Positions 13,387 through 19,339 of a stretch of DNA of 37,681 nucleotides are shown piece after piece (within the stretch, counting starts at the first letter, position 1; the number at the start of each line of letters is the position of its first letter). The DNA is from a virus. Location of the stretch: IMG/VR virus record IMGVR_UViG_3300021420_000084, positions 1 through 37,681 of that record. The stretch is one strand, 5' to 3'. Made by a program: the position numbers and the translations under genes. The notes beneath the pieces were generated by a model, which was given only the letters and a program-made list of their open reading frames with translations, did not search any database and was not told the origin of the DNA.

Positions 13387-14864
13387 TCGGTTGCCTCCGT
13401 TGGTGGTTGTGCTGAACGAGCAGCGCCCAGGACCTCGAGGAGCTTCTGACGGTCGAGGCCGCTGAGCCAGGTCGTGACCTTGCCGTGCTGCTCTTCGTCC
13501 CAGCCGAGTGAGGCGAGCGTTGGTCGCAGCCTGTCGCCGCCGGCGAGACGTGACAGCTCGATGCGCGCCTGCTCGGCGAGCTCGGCGTCAGGGATGACGA
13601 CGAACGGCGGGATCGTGCTGGCGTTGAAACGCTCCTCGCCGCGGATGACAGCTCGCACGTGCTCGATGACGAATGCCGACTGCGACTGCGACAGGTCCTT
13701 CGCGCTGTCGCTGCGTTTGTCGGTCATGATCGAGACGAGCTTTGCTCGATCGATGCCAGCTTCGCGGCACAGCATCGCGATCTTCTGATCGTTCGGCATG
13801 TGCTCGACCGTCGTCGCGGCGTTGAGCTCGTCGACGACCTGGTCGACAGTGGGCGCTTGCGCTTCTGCAGCTGCGACGCCGGCGTCGGTGATCTGGATAC
13901 GGTCTTCGTCGCCCGGCACCTCGAGGTCGGCGACCGGCGACGGGTTGTCTGGTGGAGTACCCGCCGCCGGCGCTTGTGAACCCGTCTGAGTTTCGGGCGT
14001 GTCGCCTGGGACCTCGAGCTCAACCTTCGGCGCGTCGACCTGCGGCGCGCCTGCAGCTGTCATCGGCGTCGTGCGCGCTCGCGTCGAGCGGCGTCGTGTT
14101 CCCCCACTTTCGGGTGCGTCAGCTTTCGGCTCGTCCGAATGCTCGACTTCGGTTGCCGCGGCTGTGTCGACGATATCGATCGTCTCGCGCTCGGCCTCAT
14201 CCATCTCCTCGACAACATGCGAGATCCCGAGCAGACCGTCTTCGTCGAGCAGCCGGCAGAGCTCGGCGCTGGCGCGTGCGCTCAGCTGGGCCCGCGGTTG
14301 CTTCTGCCACGGTCCAGGCTTGCCATACGGCATTTCGAGCAAGCCGGCAGCCTTCGCCTCTTCCATCGTCCAGAGAATCGACATCACGTGCTCGGGGTCG
14401 TCGGCGCGATATCCCCACCAGCGCACGCGCTGCGACGTATACTCGTTCGGATCCGGCCAGATCTTGTGACCGTGCGAACGCACGAGCGCGCGGAGCGTCC
14501 TGGCCCACGTGATGATGTCTCCGCCGTGGTCGTTGCCATGGCTGTCGGTCTTGTGTGGCGTGACCGTCATCGCTTGCATCGACGCCATCGGTCCTAGACC
14601 GAGTTCGTGGCCGAGGAGCATCAGCGCGGCGACGCTCGCCGGCTTGTTGCGCAGTCCGGACGGGACGAAGTCGGTCGCCGCCACCATGCGTGCCAGCGTC
14701 GCGGCGTGTGGGATAAGGGACCAAGACGAGAGCTTGCCGTTGCTCGGAATCGCCGGAAGGTGTAGCTCGGGAGTGCGCGCGATCAGCGCCTTGTCGTCGG
14801 CGAGCGGAAGGCCAGCGACGACCTCGGGCTGCGGCGCCGCCGCCGCGGTGTCGAGATCTGTCAT
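13383..14864 (-). CDS. recT: RecT-like single-strand annealing protein
   Basis: The ATG at 14864 overlaps the previous TGA. The N-terminal ~230 residues match the RecT fold pattern: ATLARMVAATDFVPSGLRNK, the typical VAALMLLGHELGLGPMASMQ segment, a short strand hairpin with LVRSHGHKIW, a TMEEAKAAGLLE helix, WQKQPRAQLSARASAELCRL and DGLLGISHVVEE. At 493 aa it is longer than usual RecT. Residues ~235-330 form a Pro/Ala/Glu-rich linker, and a second helical part (~330-480, DQVVDELNAATTVEHM onward) follows. It anneals ssDNA during phage recombination and pairs with the RecB-like exonuclease three genes upstream. Confidence 0.88.
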   Translation of the reverse strand: MTDLDTAAAAPQPEVVAGLPLADDKALIARTPELHLPAIPSNGKLSSWSLIPHAATLARMVAATDFVPSGLRNKPASVAALMLLGHELGLGPMASMQAMTVTPHKTDSHGNDHGGDIITWARTLRALVRSHGHKIWPDPNEYTSQRVRWWGYRADDPEHVMSILWTMEEAKAAGLLEMPYGKPGPWQKQPRAQLSARASAELCRLLDEDGLLGISHVVEEMDEAERETIDIVDTAAATEVEHSDEPKADAPESGGTRRRSTRARTTPMTAAGAPQVDAPKVELEVPGDTPETQTGSQAPAAGTPPDNPSPVADLEVPGDEDRIQITDAGVAAAEAQAPTVDQVVDELNAATTVEHMPNDQKIAMLCREAGIDRAKLVSIMTDKRSDSAKDLSQSQSAFVIEHVRAVIRGEERFNASTIPPFVVIPDAELAEQARIELSRLAGGDRLRPTLASLGWDEEQHGKVTTWLSGLDRQKLLEVLGAARSAQPPTEATE

Positions 14865-15280
14865 GCGGCGACTCCCTGTCTCTTGGCGCGTTCTCGCTCT
14901 CGATGGCACGTCCTGCATATACGGCTGCCGTTGTTGAGACGCGTGTTCGTCTCGTCGTAGAGGTGATTCCGCGGGCAATGCGTTGCTGCCGCATTCAGCG
15001 CGGTCAAGGTCTTGCCGCGGAGCAGGTTCTCGCGATGCGTTACCGGATCCAGATGATCGGGACGCACGCAGGCGGTGGTGCCGCACGTGTGGTCTGGCTC
15101 ACATCCCTGGGGCATTCGGCCGACGAACATGTCGAACGATGCCTGATGCGCGCCCATCGTCTTCCCGTTGTAGCGGAACCGCCCATAGCCGTGATGATCG
15201 ATTGAGCCCTGCCAGATCCAGCAGCCGTCGCCGACAAGCACTTTTGCAGCGAACCGGCGAAGCGTGGAGGCGTCGATCAT
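14861..15280 (-). CDS. HNH endonuclease (plant-type GCWIW/AH...DH...HL family)
   Basis: The sequence shows the common phage HNH layout: GCWIWQGSIDHHGYGRFRYN at the N-terminus, AHQASFDMFVG, then DHTCGTTACVRPDHLDPV and THRENLLRG. It ends with a second metal site, HCPRNHLYDETNT and RICRTCHRER. The catalytic His is probably the one in PDHTCG, with PDHLDP completing the metal site. At 139 aa it is full length. ATG 15280 and the stop both overlap neighbours (ATGA). Insertion between RecB-like and RecT genes, which usually adjoin, suggests a selfish HNH that has landed in the recombination cassette or a nuclease now part of it. Confidence 0.88.
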   Translation of the reverse strand: MIDASTLRRFAAKVLVGDGCWIWQGSIDHHGYGRFRYNGKTMGAHQASFDMFVGRMPQGCEPDHTCGTTACVRPDHLDPVTHRENLLRGKTLTALNAAATHCPRNHLYDETNTRLNNGSRICRTCHRERERAKRQGVAA

Positions 15281-15501
15281 GCTGTTGCCTCCTTTGCGCT
15301 GACGCTATAGCTCTCTCCCGGCGCATCCCATAGAAGAGCGCGAGTTCCGCAGCTACAGACAACGAAGTGGTATGACGCGCCAGGCACGTCGTGGAGGACG
15401 AGTTCCGCCGCCTTCCGTGCGATCTTCGCGCGCTTGACGTTACCGAAGGTCAGGAGCCACGACCGCGCCGGGTCGTCACGCCATTCGTGGTCGTGGTTCA
15501 C
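15277..15501 (-). CDS. Small hypothetical protein, 74 aa
   Basis: GTG 15501 overlaps the RecB-like stop (GTGA). The protein opens VNHDHEWRDDPARSW, then a basic helix (NVKRAKIARKAAELVLHDV) and a short strand pair FVVCSCGTRALLW with a CxC, ending in a Ser-rich tail. The His/Cys content suggests possible metal binding (HDHEW at the start and CSC near the C-terminus). There is no known family. It is fully coupled between the RecB-like exonuclease and the HNH gene. Confidence 0.6.
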   Translation of the reverse strand: MNHDHEWRDDPARSWLLTFGNVKRAKIARKAAELVLHDVPGASYHFVVCSCGTRALLWDAPGESYSVSAKEATA

Positions 15502-16322
15502 GCCGTTGCCTCCTTGACGACCGAAAGATTGGCCTTGGTTGTCGGCGGCACCAGCGCACCGCTGACGACGGGACGCGTGGCTCTGTCGCCGGCGCGCTCG
15601 CGGATCCACCTGGTCGTCTGCGCCGCATACAGGAACTCGCGGAAGTCCTGCTCGTCGACGTGCAGCACGTAGAACTGAAAGTCGTCAGGCGTCAGCCACA
15701 GCGCCGCATAGGTCTCGACGTGCGGCATCGGTTCCTCGCTGCCGTCGTCGTGCAGGATCGACTCGGCGCTGCCGTAGGCGATCGCCTGGAGGCCGGTCTC
15801 GGCGAAGATGCCGCTGCGCGACGTCTTGATATCGAGCAGCGTCGTGCCGAGGTCCTCGAGCTCGCCGAGCCAGTCGAGCGTGCCCATGTAGCGATAGCGC
15901 CGGTTGATGACCGTCAGCTCGGTGCGCACGTTGGTCGGTTGCCACGCTGCTTCCCAGGCGATGTAGGCGTCGACGGGACCGAGCAGTTCCTCGGGCACCG
16001 TGACGTTCTTCTCGCCGGCGCCGAGGCGAGCGGCGAGCGCGTGCACTTCGGTGCCGCGATTCGCCGCCTTGTCGCGGTCGCGGAACGGCACGCCCTTGCA
16101 CAGGTCGATCAACTCGTCGTCGCCGAGTTCGGTGAGGATGCCGCGCCTCGAGGCGACGAACTCAGCGACCGATCGCGCGGCCCAGGCGGTGAGCGCCGGC
16201 TTCGGCACGCCACCGTTCAGCAGGGTCGTGACGCCGTCACACTTCGTGCCGTCGAGGAAGTACTCGTGATTGCGGCCGCGGTCTACGCGCCGTGTCTGCG
16301 GTCGCAGCTGGCGCGGGCTCAC
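15498..16322 (-). CDS. RecB/Cas4-like PD-(D/E)xK exonuclease
   Basis: At 274 aa it contains the RecB-type nuclease signature in order: GTEVHALA (residues ~90-97, His of motif I), TELTVIN (Glu135), YMGTLDWLG (Asp150), LLDIKTSRSG (Asp164 and Lys166) and the Q-x3-Y motif LQAIAYGS (Gln179, Tyr183). It should resect double-strand ends to supply ssDNA to the RecT-like protein encoded downstream, the equivalent of the RecE/RecT or Red pair. The GTG start overlaps the upstream TGA. The pairing is known for phages; activity here is inferred from motifs. Confidence 0.85.
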   Translation of the reverse strand: MSPRQLRPQTRRVDRGRNHEYFLDGTKCDGVTTLLNGGVPKPALTAWAARSVAEFVASRRGILTELGDDELIDLCKGVPFRDRDKAANRGTEVHALAARLGAGEKNVTVPEELLGPVDAYIAWEAAWQPTNVRTELTVINRRYRYMGTLDWLGELEDLGTTLLDIKTSRSGIFAETGLQAIAYGSAESILHDDGSEEPMPHVETYAALWLTPDDFQFYVLHVDEQDFREFLYAAQTTRWIRERAGDRATRPVVSGALVPPTTKANLSVVKEATA

Positions 16323-16534
16323 TTGATCTTCCCTGCCGCGCGTGTGGCGATCAGCCGATCACGTTGTGCGGCTCTCCTCTCGGCAGTCCAGGCGCCCGAA
16401 CTCTTCCTTCGAGGCGACGTCACTTCAGCCCCCCCCCCGATCGCGGCGCCGACAGCGGCGTAAACCGCGCCGATCTTCGACTGCGGCACGATGACGGTCA
16501 CCTTCACGACCGGCTCCTCGACCTGGTCGCTCAC
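16319..16534 (-). CDS. Small protein with a 10-G slippery tract, 71 aa
   Basis: GTG 16534 overlaps the upstream TGA. The N-terminal half (SDQVEEPVVKVTVIVPQSKI, then AVYAAVGAAIGGG) is a strand and a small hydrophobic helix. The C-terminal half is a basic helix (SPRRKSSGAWTAERRAAQRD). The two halves are joined across a run of ten G bases on the coding strand (16429-16438). With ten G the frame is fused. With nine, the first half would stop at AAGTGA and a new GTG start would overlap that stop. Either the tract toggles between one fused and two separate proteins, or it is an assembly length error. No family is recognised. Confidence 0.6.
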   Translation of the reverse strand: MSDQVEEPVVKVTVIVPQSKIGAVYAAVGAAIGGGAEVTSPRRKSSGAWTAERRAAQRDRLIATRAAGKIK

Positions 16535-17262
16535 GCTGTGACCGCAAGCATCCGATCGAGCAGCTCGAGTGCACTGGCCTGGAGCGCCACGACCGTAGGT
16601 CGGAGCGCGGCGGCCCCCGCGGCGGCCCTCGCGGCGGCCCACGCGGCGGCCCACGCGGCGTCCCACGCGGCGGCCCCCGCGGCGGCCCTCGCGGCGGCCC
16701 CCGCGGCGGCCCACGCGGCGTCCCACGCGGCGGCCCCCGCGGCGGCCCTCGCGGCGGCCCCCGCGGCGGCCCACGCGGCGGCCCACGCGGCTCGTGCTTT
16801 CGCACTTGCCGCATTCAGTGCCGTCTGCGCCGCCTTCGCGCTCTTCGAGTCAGTGATCGGTGCTGTGGCCTCGATCGCCTGAGCTTCCGCGTCGAGCTTC
16901 GCGAGACGCAGCCACGCGGGTGCGCTGACGCGGCAGTACCAGTCGAGCGCCATCCACGAGCGCTCACGCTCTTGGGCAGATGTCCCTGCGGTGTTGACGA
17001 GCCTCGGGATGTACGGCTTGAGCATCTGACGATCGGTGTCGTCCATGCCGTCGTTCCAGCCGCGCAGGAAGTCGCTGATGACCTTCGACGCGCAGGTCGG
17101 GTGGTCGCTCCACTTCTCGCCGGCGATGAAGGCCACCGCCTCCATGACGCACATCTGTCCGTCGGGCTCGTGCGCACCGTGGAGCAACGTGAGGCTGTCG
17201 AGAAACGCCTGCAGTGCCCTGCCGCGGAGAGGCTTGCTCCGTGTCGCGACCTGGGCGCTCAC
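16531..17262 (-). CDS. Protein with conserved N-terminal domain and Ala-rich tandem-repeat tail, 243 aa
   Basis: GTG 17262 overlaps the previous stop (GTGA). Residues 1-115 are a conserved-looking domain: LTLLHGAHEPDGQMCVMEAV, AGEKWSDHPTCASKVISDFL, GWNDGMDDTDRQMLKPYIPR and TSAQERERSWMALDW. I have seen this pattern (MCVMEA, WSDHP, ND, R..L.P) in phage and actinobacterial proteins without known function. The tail (~155-225) is built of AWAAAxAAA units such as RAAAGAAAWDAAW, translated from the 12/60-bp DNA repeat, and probably forms a long Ala/Trp helix. Copy number may vary. It is an early gene next to the leftward promoter. Confidence 0.72.
   Translation of the reverse strand: MSAQVATRSKPLRGRALQAFLDSLTLLHGAHEPDGQMCVMEAVAFIAGEKWSDHPTCASKVISDFLRGWNDGMDDTDRQMLKPYIPRLVNTAGTSAQERERSWMALDWYCRVSAPAWLRLAKLDAEAQAIEATAPITDSKSAKAAQTALNAASAKARAAWAAAWAAAGAAARAAAGAAAWDAAWAAAGAAARAAAGAAAWDAAWAAAWAAARAAAGAAALRPTVVALQASALELLDRMLAVTA
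16612..16795. repeat. Tandem repeat: 12-bp unit in three 60-bp copies
   Basis: The unit GCGGCGGCCCnC repeats with a higher-order period of exactly 60 bp: copies starting at 16621, 16681 and 16741 differ by only a few bases, and a partial unit precedes them. Every unit is a multiple of three, so copy changes keep the reading frame of the 243-aa protein. Confidence 0.9.
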
Positions 17263-17387
17263 GAGTTCGCCAACCCGACGAGTGCCAGGACGACCAAGGC
17301 GAGGATGATCACCGTGAACGAGAACCAGTCAAATCCAGGGCTCGGACGCCAGGCGTCGTAGCTCTCGTCGCCGATCCAATTTGCCAT
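17259..17387 (-). CDS. Small membrane protein, first gene of leftward early operon, 42 aa
   Basis: A perfect GGAGG lies four bases before ATG 17387. The N-terminus (MANWIGDESYDAWRPSPGFD) is soluble and Trp-rich. The C-terminal half is one membrane span (FTVIILALVVLALVGLA) ending NS. As the first gene after the early promoter it would be expressed immediately on induction or infection. Functions such as superinfection exclusion are typical of such genes in other phages, but this is inference. Confidence 0.75.
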   Translation of the reverse strand: MANWIGDESYDAWRPSPGFDWFSFTVIILALVVLALVGLANS

Positions 17388-17404
17388 GTCGCCTCCGGGG
17401 TGAT

Positions 17405-17417
17405 GTGACCCTATCAC
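17405..17417 (-). promoter_or_regulatory. Operator, exact 13-mer, site B, over leftward promoter start
   Basis: GTGACCCTATCAC (- strand GTGATAGGGTCAC) lies five bases downstream of the predicted -10 hexamer of the leftward promoter, so it covers the expected transcription start. A repressor bound here would block the early operon. This is the best functional context of all copies of the 13-mer. Confidence 0.62.
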
Positions 17418-17422
17418 GCGGC

Positions 17423-17452
17423 ATCATGGGCGCAGACGGGCCGGTTTGTCAA
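17423..17452 (-). promoter_or_regulatory. Leftward early promoter
   Basis: A perfect -35 TTGACA (17452-17447 on the - strand), an 18-bp spacer and CATGAT (17428-17423; four of six TATAAT bases). The predicted start is near 17416, inside operator B and about 30 bases before the 42-aa gene. It would drive the whole overlapping - strand early operon. Confidence 0.6.
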
Positions 17453-17459
17453 CCGCACT

Positions 17460-17489
17460 TTTACGGGATCGCGTCAGGGCGTGTAGGAT
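17460..17489 (+). promoter_or_regulatory. Possible rightward promoter for the HTH gene (leaderless)
   Basis: TTTACG (17460-17465), an 18-bp spacer and TAGGAT (17484-17489). The predicted start falls at about 17496-17497, the first base of the GTG chosen for the HTH gene, which has no clear Shine-Dalgarno. The mRNA would therefore be leaderless, as is known for some phage repressors. Confidence 0.35.
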
Positions 17490-17496
17490 GCGGTCC

Positions 17497-17703
17497 GTGA
17501 GTCGTTTAGCGGAACTTCGCACTGCCCGCGGTTGGACGCAGGAGCAGCTCTCAGCAAAGGCTCATATCAGCCTGCGGGCGATTCAGTACCTCGAGCGCGA
17601 GGACCGCGTGCCGCGGCTGCTACTCCAGCAGAGCTTGGCGAGAGCGCTCAAGGTCAGCGTCGCCGAGCTCGGTTTCGACGAGGGCACGCCCCTGGTGACG
17701 TGA
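17497..17703 (+). CDS. Cro/CI-type HTH regulator, putative immunity repressor, 68 aa
   Basis: The protein is a nearly pure XRE helix-turn-helix domain: SRLAELRTARGWTQEQLSAK, AHISLRAIQYLERED, RVPRLLLQQSLARAL and KVSVAELGF. The recognition helix is around residues 28-40. There is no C-terminal oligomerisation or protease domain. Start choice: GTG 17497 (preceded by AGGATGCGGTCC) rather than upstream ATG 17488, because of the likely leaderless transcript. It diverges from the leftward early operon and lies next to the integrase, as phage repressors or Cro proteins do. It is the natural candidate to bind the GTGA..TCAC 13-mers, one copy of which abuts its stop. Confidence 0.82.
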   Translation: MSRLAELRTARGWTQEQLSAKAHISLRAIQYLEREDRVPRLLLQQSLARALKVSVAELGFDEGTPLVT

Positions 17704-17712
17704 CCCATTCAC
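17700..17712 (+). promoter_or_regulatory. Operator-like site E (two mismatches)
   Basis: GTGACCCATTCAC matches eleven of thirteen bases of the repeated operator-like 13-mer. It overlaps the stop codon of the HTH gene, so it might serve feedback or read-through control. Confidence 0.33.
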
Positions 17713-17875
17713 ATTCCTGACCTGGGCGCGTAGCATCCCGTCGAGTGGAGAGCGAGCGCCCCTTAAATGCCGGCGGCGCCGGTGCTAGCCGACGCCGCAG
17801 AAGCAAACCCACTCCCAGCCAAAGGAGAGATCGATGGCCGTACCCTACCAAACGTCGCAGCCCGACGGCAACAGA
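17704..17875. other. Gap between HTH gene and integrase 3' end
   Basis: No gene is supported in these 172 bases. A strong Shine-Dalgarno (AAGGAGAG at ~17822) and ATG 17834 face right, but the frame they open runs antisense to the integrase and is treated as a probable shadow. No T-tract terminator is obvious. Confidence 0.4.
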
Positions 17876-18808
17876 TCAGAGTCTCAGCCCCGTCCGTTGG
17901 CGCGGGGTGCGCCGCGCGAAGGCGTCGAGCAGATCGATCGAGGCGGCATCTACGTATCGCTCGGTCATCGCGATCGTGCTGTGACCGAGCGCGCGCTGGA
18001 TCGCCCAAGGGACGACTCCGTCCTGCGCGAGCCGGGTGGCGAACGTGTGCCGAGCCTTGTGGGGATACGCGCGGATCCCGGTGGCCTGTCCGAGGCGTCG
18101 CCAGATCATGTAGATCCCGGTGGAGGAGAGAGGTCCAAAATCGCCGGCGACGCACCTGGTGCTGGTGAGGAACAGGCTCCGGCAGACGGCTCGCGGCCGA
18201 ACCTTCGAGAGGTACTGCTCGAGCTCGGCGGCGAAGGCGTCGGAGATGGGCACGCCGCGATCCTTGCGACCCTTACCCTGTCGGACGCGGACGACCCAGG
18301 CCTGGCCGGCGTCGATCAAATCATCGACGGTGAGATTCGCGATCTCCGACCGTCGGAGCCCGGTTTCGATGACGATTCGCACCAGGACGCGGTCGCGACG
18401 ACAGCGACAGGCGCTGAGGAGGAGCCTTTCTTCCTCAGCCGTGAAAACCGGCGGGCGGACCTGGGGCTGCCGCGGTCCCTTGACACGGAGGATGTCGACA
18501 GAGGTCAGCCAGCCGCGATCGATGCAATAGCTCGAGAAGCTGCGCCACACCCGGCAGTAGTCGTCGACGGTCGATGGCCGCAAGCCGTCGCAGAGGAACT
18601 CTCGTTTCAGCGACTCGAGCACGACGGGCACCAGCTGGCCAGGGTTCGTCACCTCGTGGCGCTTCCGGAAGGCGACGGATCGACCGCCGATGAGCAGGGT
18701 GCGGTACGTCTCGATGGTGGCCGGGGTGCAATTGTCAGCGCGCAGACGCCCAAGGTAGGCATCGACGGCCGCATCCCAGACGGGTGTGGGAGCGCCGATG
18801 ACTTTCAC
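17876..18808 (-). CDS. int: Tyrosine site-specific integrase
   Basis: At 310 aa from GTG 18808 it has a core-binding N-terminal SAM-like domain (DAYLGRLRADNCTPATIETY and the following helices) and the catalytic domain with all expected residues: Arg152 in ETGLRRSE, Lys in GKGRKDRG (~179-182), His250-x-x-Arg253 in YPHKARHTFATRL, His276 in LGHSTIA and Tyr285 in MTERYVDA. It is a short XerC/D-like type without an obvious arm-binding domain. It reads away from the attP, which lies about 120 bases upstream of its start. It should integrate the phage into a host tRNA-Gly gene. Confidence 0.95.
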   Translation of the reverse strand: MKVIGAPTPVWDAAVDAYLGRLRADNCTPATIETYRTLLIGGRSVAFRKRHEVTNPGQLVPVVLESLKREFLCDGLRPSTVDDYCRVWRSFSSYCIDRGWLTSVDILRVKGPRQPQVRPPVFTAEEERLLLSACRCRRDRVLVRIVIETGLRRSEIANLTVDDLIDAGQAWVVRVRQGKGRKDRGVPISDAFAAELEQYLSKVRPRAVCRSLFLTSTRCVAGDFGPLSSTGIYMIWRRLGQATGIRAYPHKARHTFATRLAQDGVVPWAIQRALGHSTIAMTERYVDAASIDLLDAFARRTPRQRTGLRL

Positions 18809-18822
18809 GGTCAGCGAACGTA

Positions 18823-18902
18823 CAGCATTGATGACAGTGCGGGCGGACAGCGAGATTTCTCCGTGCCCGCCCTAGATGACGACGTCCTTCCAACCAATGC
18901 TG
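18823..18902. repeat. Nested inverted repeats between int and attP
   Basis: CAGCATTG (18823-18830) and CAATGCTG (18895-18902) form a perfect 8-bp inverted pair around a second pair GGGCGG/CCGCCC (18841-18846, 18867-18872). The outer pair could be recombinase or excisionase arm sites; the inner pair could form a hairpin in the int leader. Confidence 0.4.
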
Positions 18903-18926
18903 AGAGTGAATCACCGTCGGTGACAA

Positions 18927-18972
18927 TGGAGCGGGAGACCGGACTCGAACCGGCGACATCCAGCTTGGAAGG
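18927..18972 (-). other. attP: attP core: 3' half of tRNA-Gly(TCC)
   Basis: On the - strand this reads as the 3' part of a tRNA: anticodon loop CTTCCAA (anticodon TCC), stem GCTGG, T arm GCCGG-TTCGAGT-CCGGT, acceptor CTCCCGC, discriminator T and an encoded CCA. The 5' anticodon stem does not pair, so identity ends at the loop and no complete tRNA is present. Phages that integrate into tRNA genes carry exactly such a half copy as the attP core. It lies just upstream of a tyrosine integrase gene. Confidence 0.85.
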
Positions 18973-18976
18973 AAAC

Positions 18977-19339
18977 GTGTCAGACGGAGACCCTTCACAA
19001 ACTCAGCCTTCCAATCAGGACGTCGTCGGACAACAAGACCCGGTTGAGGCTGGGCTAGAAAAGCGGGTTGAGGGTAAGGCACGAAAGCTGTCGGTGGTCG
19101 TAGCCCACCCCCAGATGGTGCCGTGGTGGATTGCTGAGGACCTCACGCCGACCGAGGCACGGCGGATGCTCAAGGCGCTGACGGCCGTGGTGGCGGCGAT
19201 GACGCCGCGCGTCGGCCTGGTGGACGGCGAGCTCGCGTCGCTAATCAACACGGTGCTCGAGCTCATTGACACCGGCAACGACCGGCAGGACCTCGAGGTG
19301 GCCGTCGAGGCGGTCGTGCTCACGCTGGAGAGCCAGTGA
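18977..19339 (+). CDS. Hypothetical protein opening the rightward operon, 120 aa
   Basis: The chosen GTG 18977 has GGAAGGAAAC directly upstream; the GGAAGG part belongs to the attP core (antisense of the tRNA anticodon loop). An ATG at 18926 in the same frame would add a 17-residue peptide (METxGLEPATSSLEG type) that is the well-known antisense-tRNA artefact. The N-terminal ~40 residues are polar; the remainder (KLSVVVAHPQMVPWWIAED, PTEARRMLKALTAVVAAM, VGLVDGELASLINTVLELID) is a compact helical domain. No family is known. It is coupled by GTGA to the replication initiator-like gene. Integration would change everything upstream of its start. Confidence 0.65.
   Translation: MSDGDPSQTQPSNQDVVGQQDPVEAGLEKRVEGKARKLSVVVAHPQMVPWWIAEDLTPTEARRMLKALTAVVAAMTPRVGLVDGELASLINTVLELIDTGNDRQDLEVAVEAVVLTLESQ

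Noticed and set aside
16612-16795. CRISPR array
   Set aside because: The repeats are contiguous without unique spacers and encode an Ala-rich protein tail in frame.
18927-18972. A functional tRNA-Gly gene
   Set aside because: Only the 3' half is present; the D arm, 5' acceptor and 5' anticodon stem are missing.
18926-18976. ATG-initiated peptide of the GLEPATSSLEG type
   Set aside because: It is the antisense of the tRNA-Gly 3' half, a well-known annotation artefact. The GTG at 18977 with its own Shine-Dalgarno is a better start.
17834-19339. A 501-codon + strand frame with a strong Shine-Dalgarno and ATG, antisense to the integrase and running through attP
   Set aside because: Its codons are exactly in register opposite the integrase codons, where long antisense frames are common in GC-rich genes. 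The translation is Arg/Gly/Asp-rich without domain features, while the integrase has all catalytic residues.
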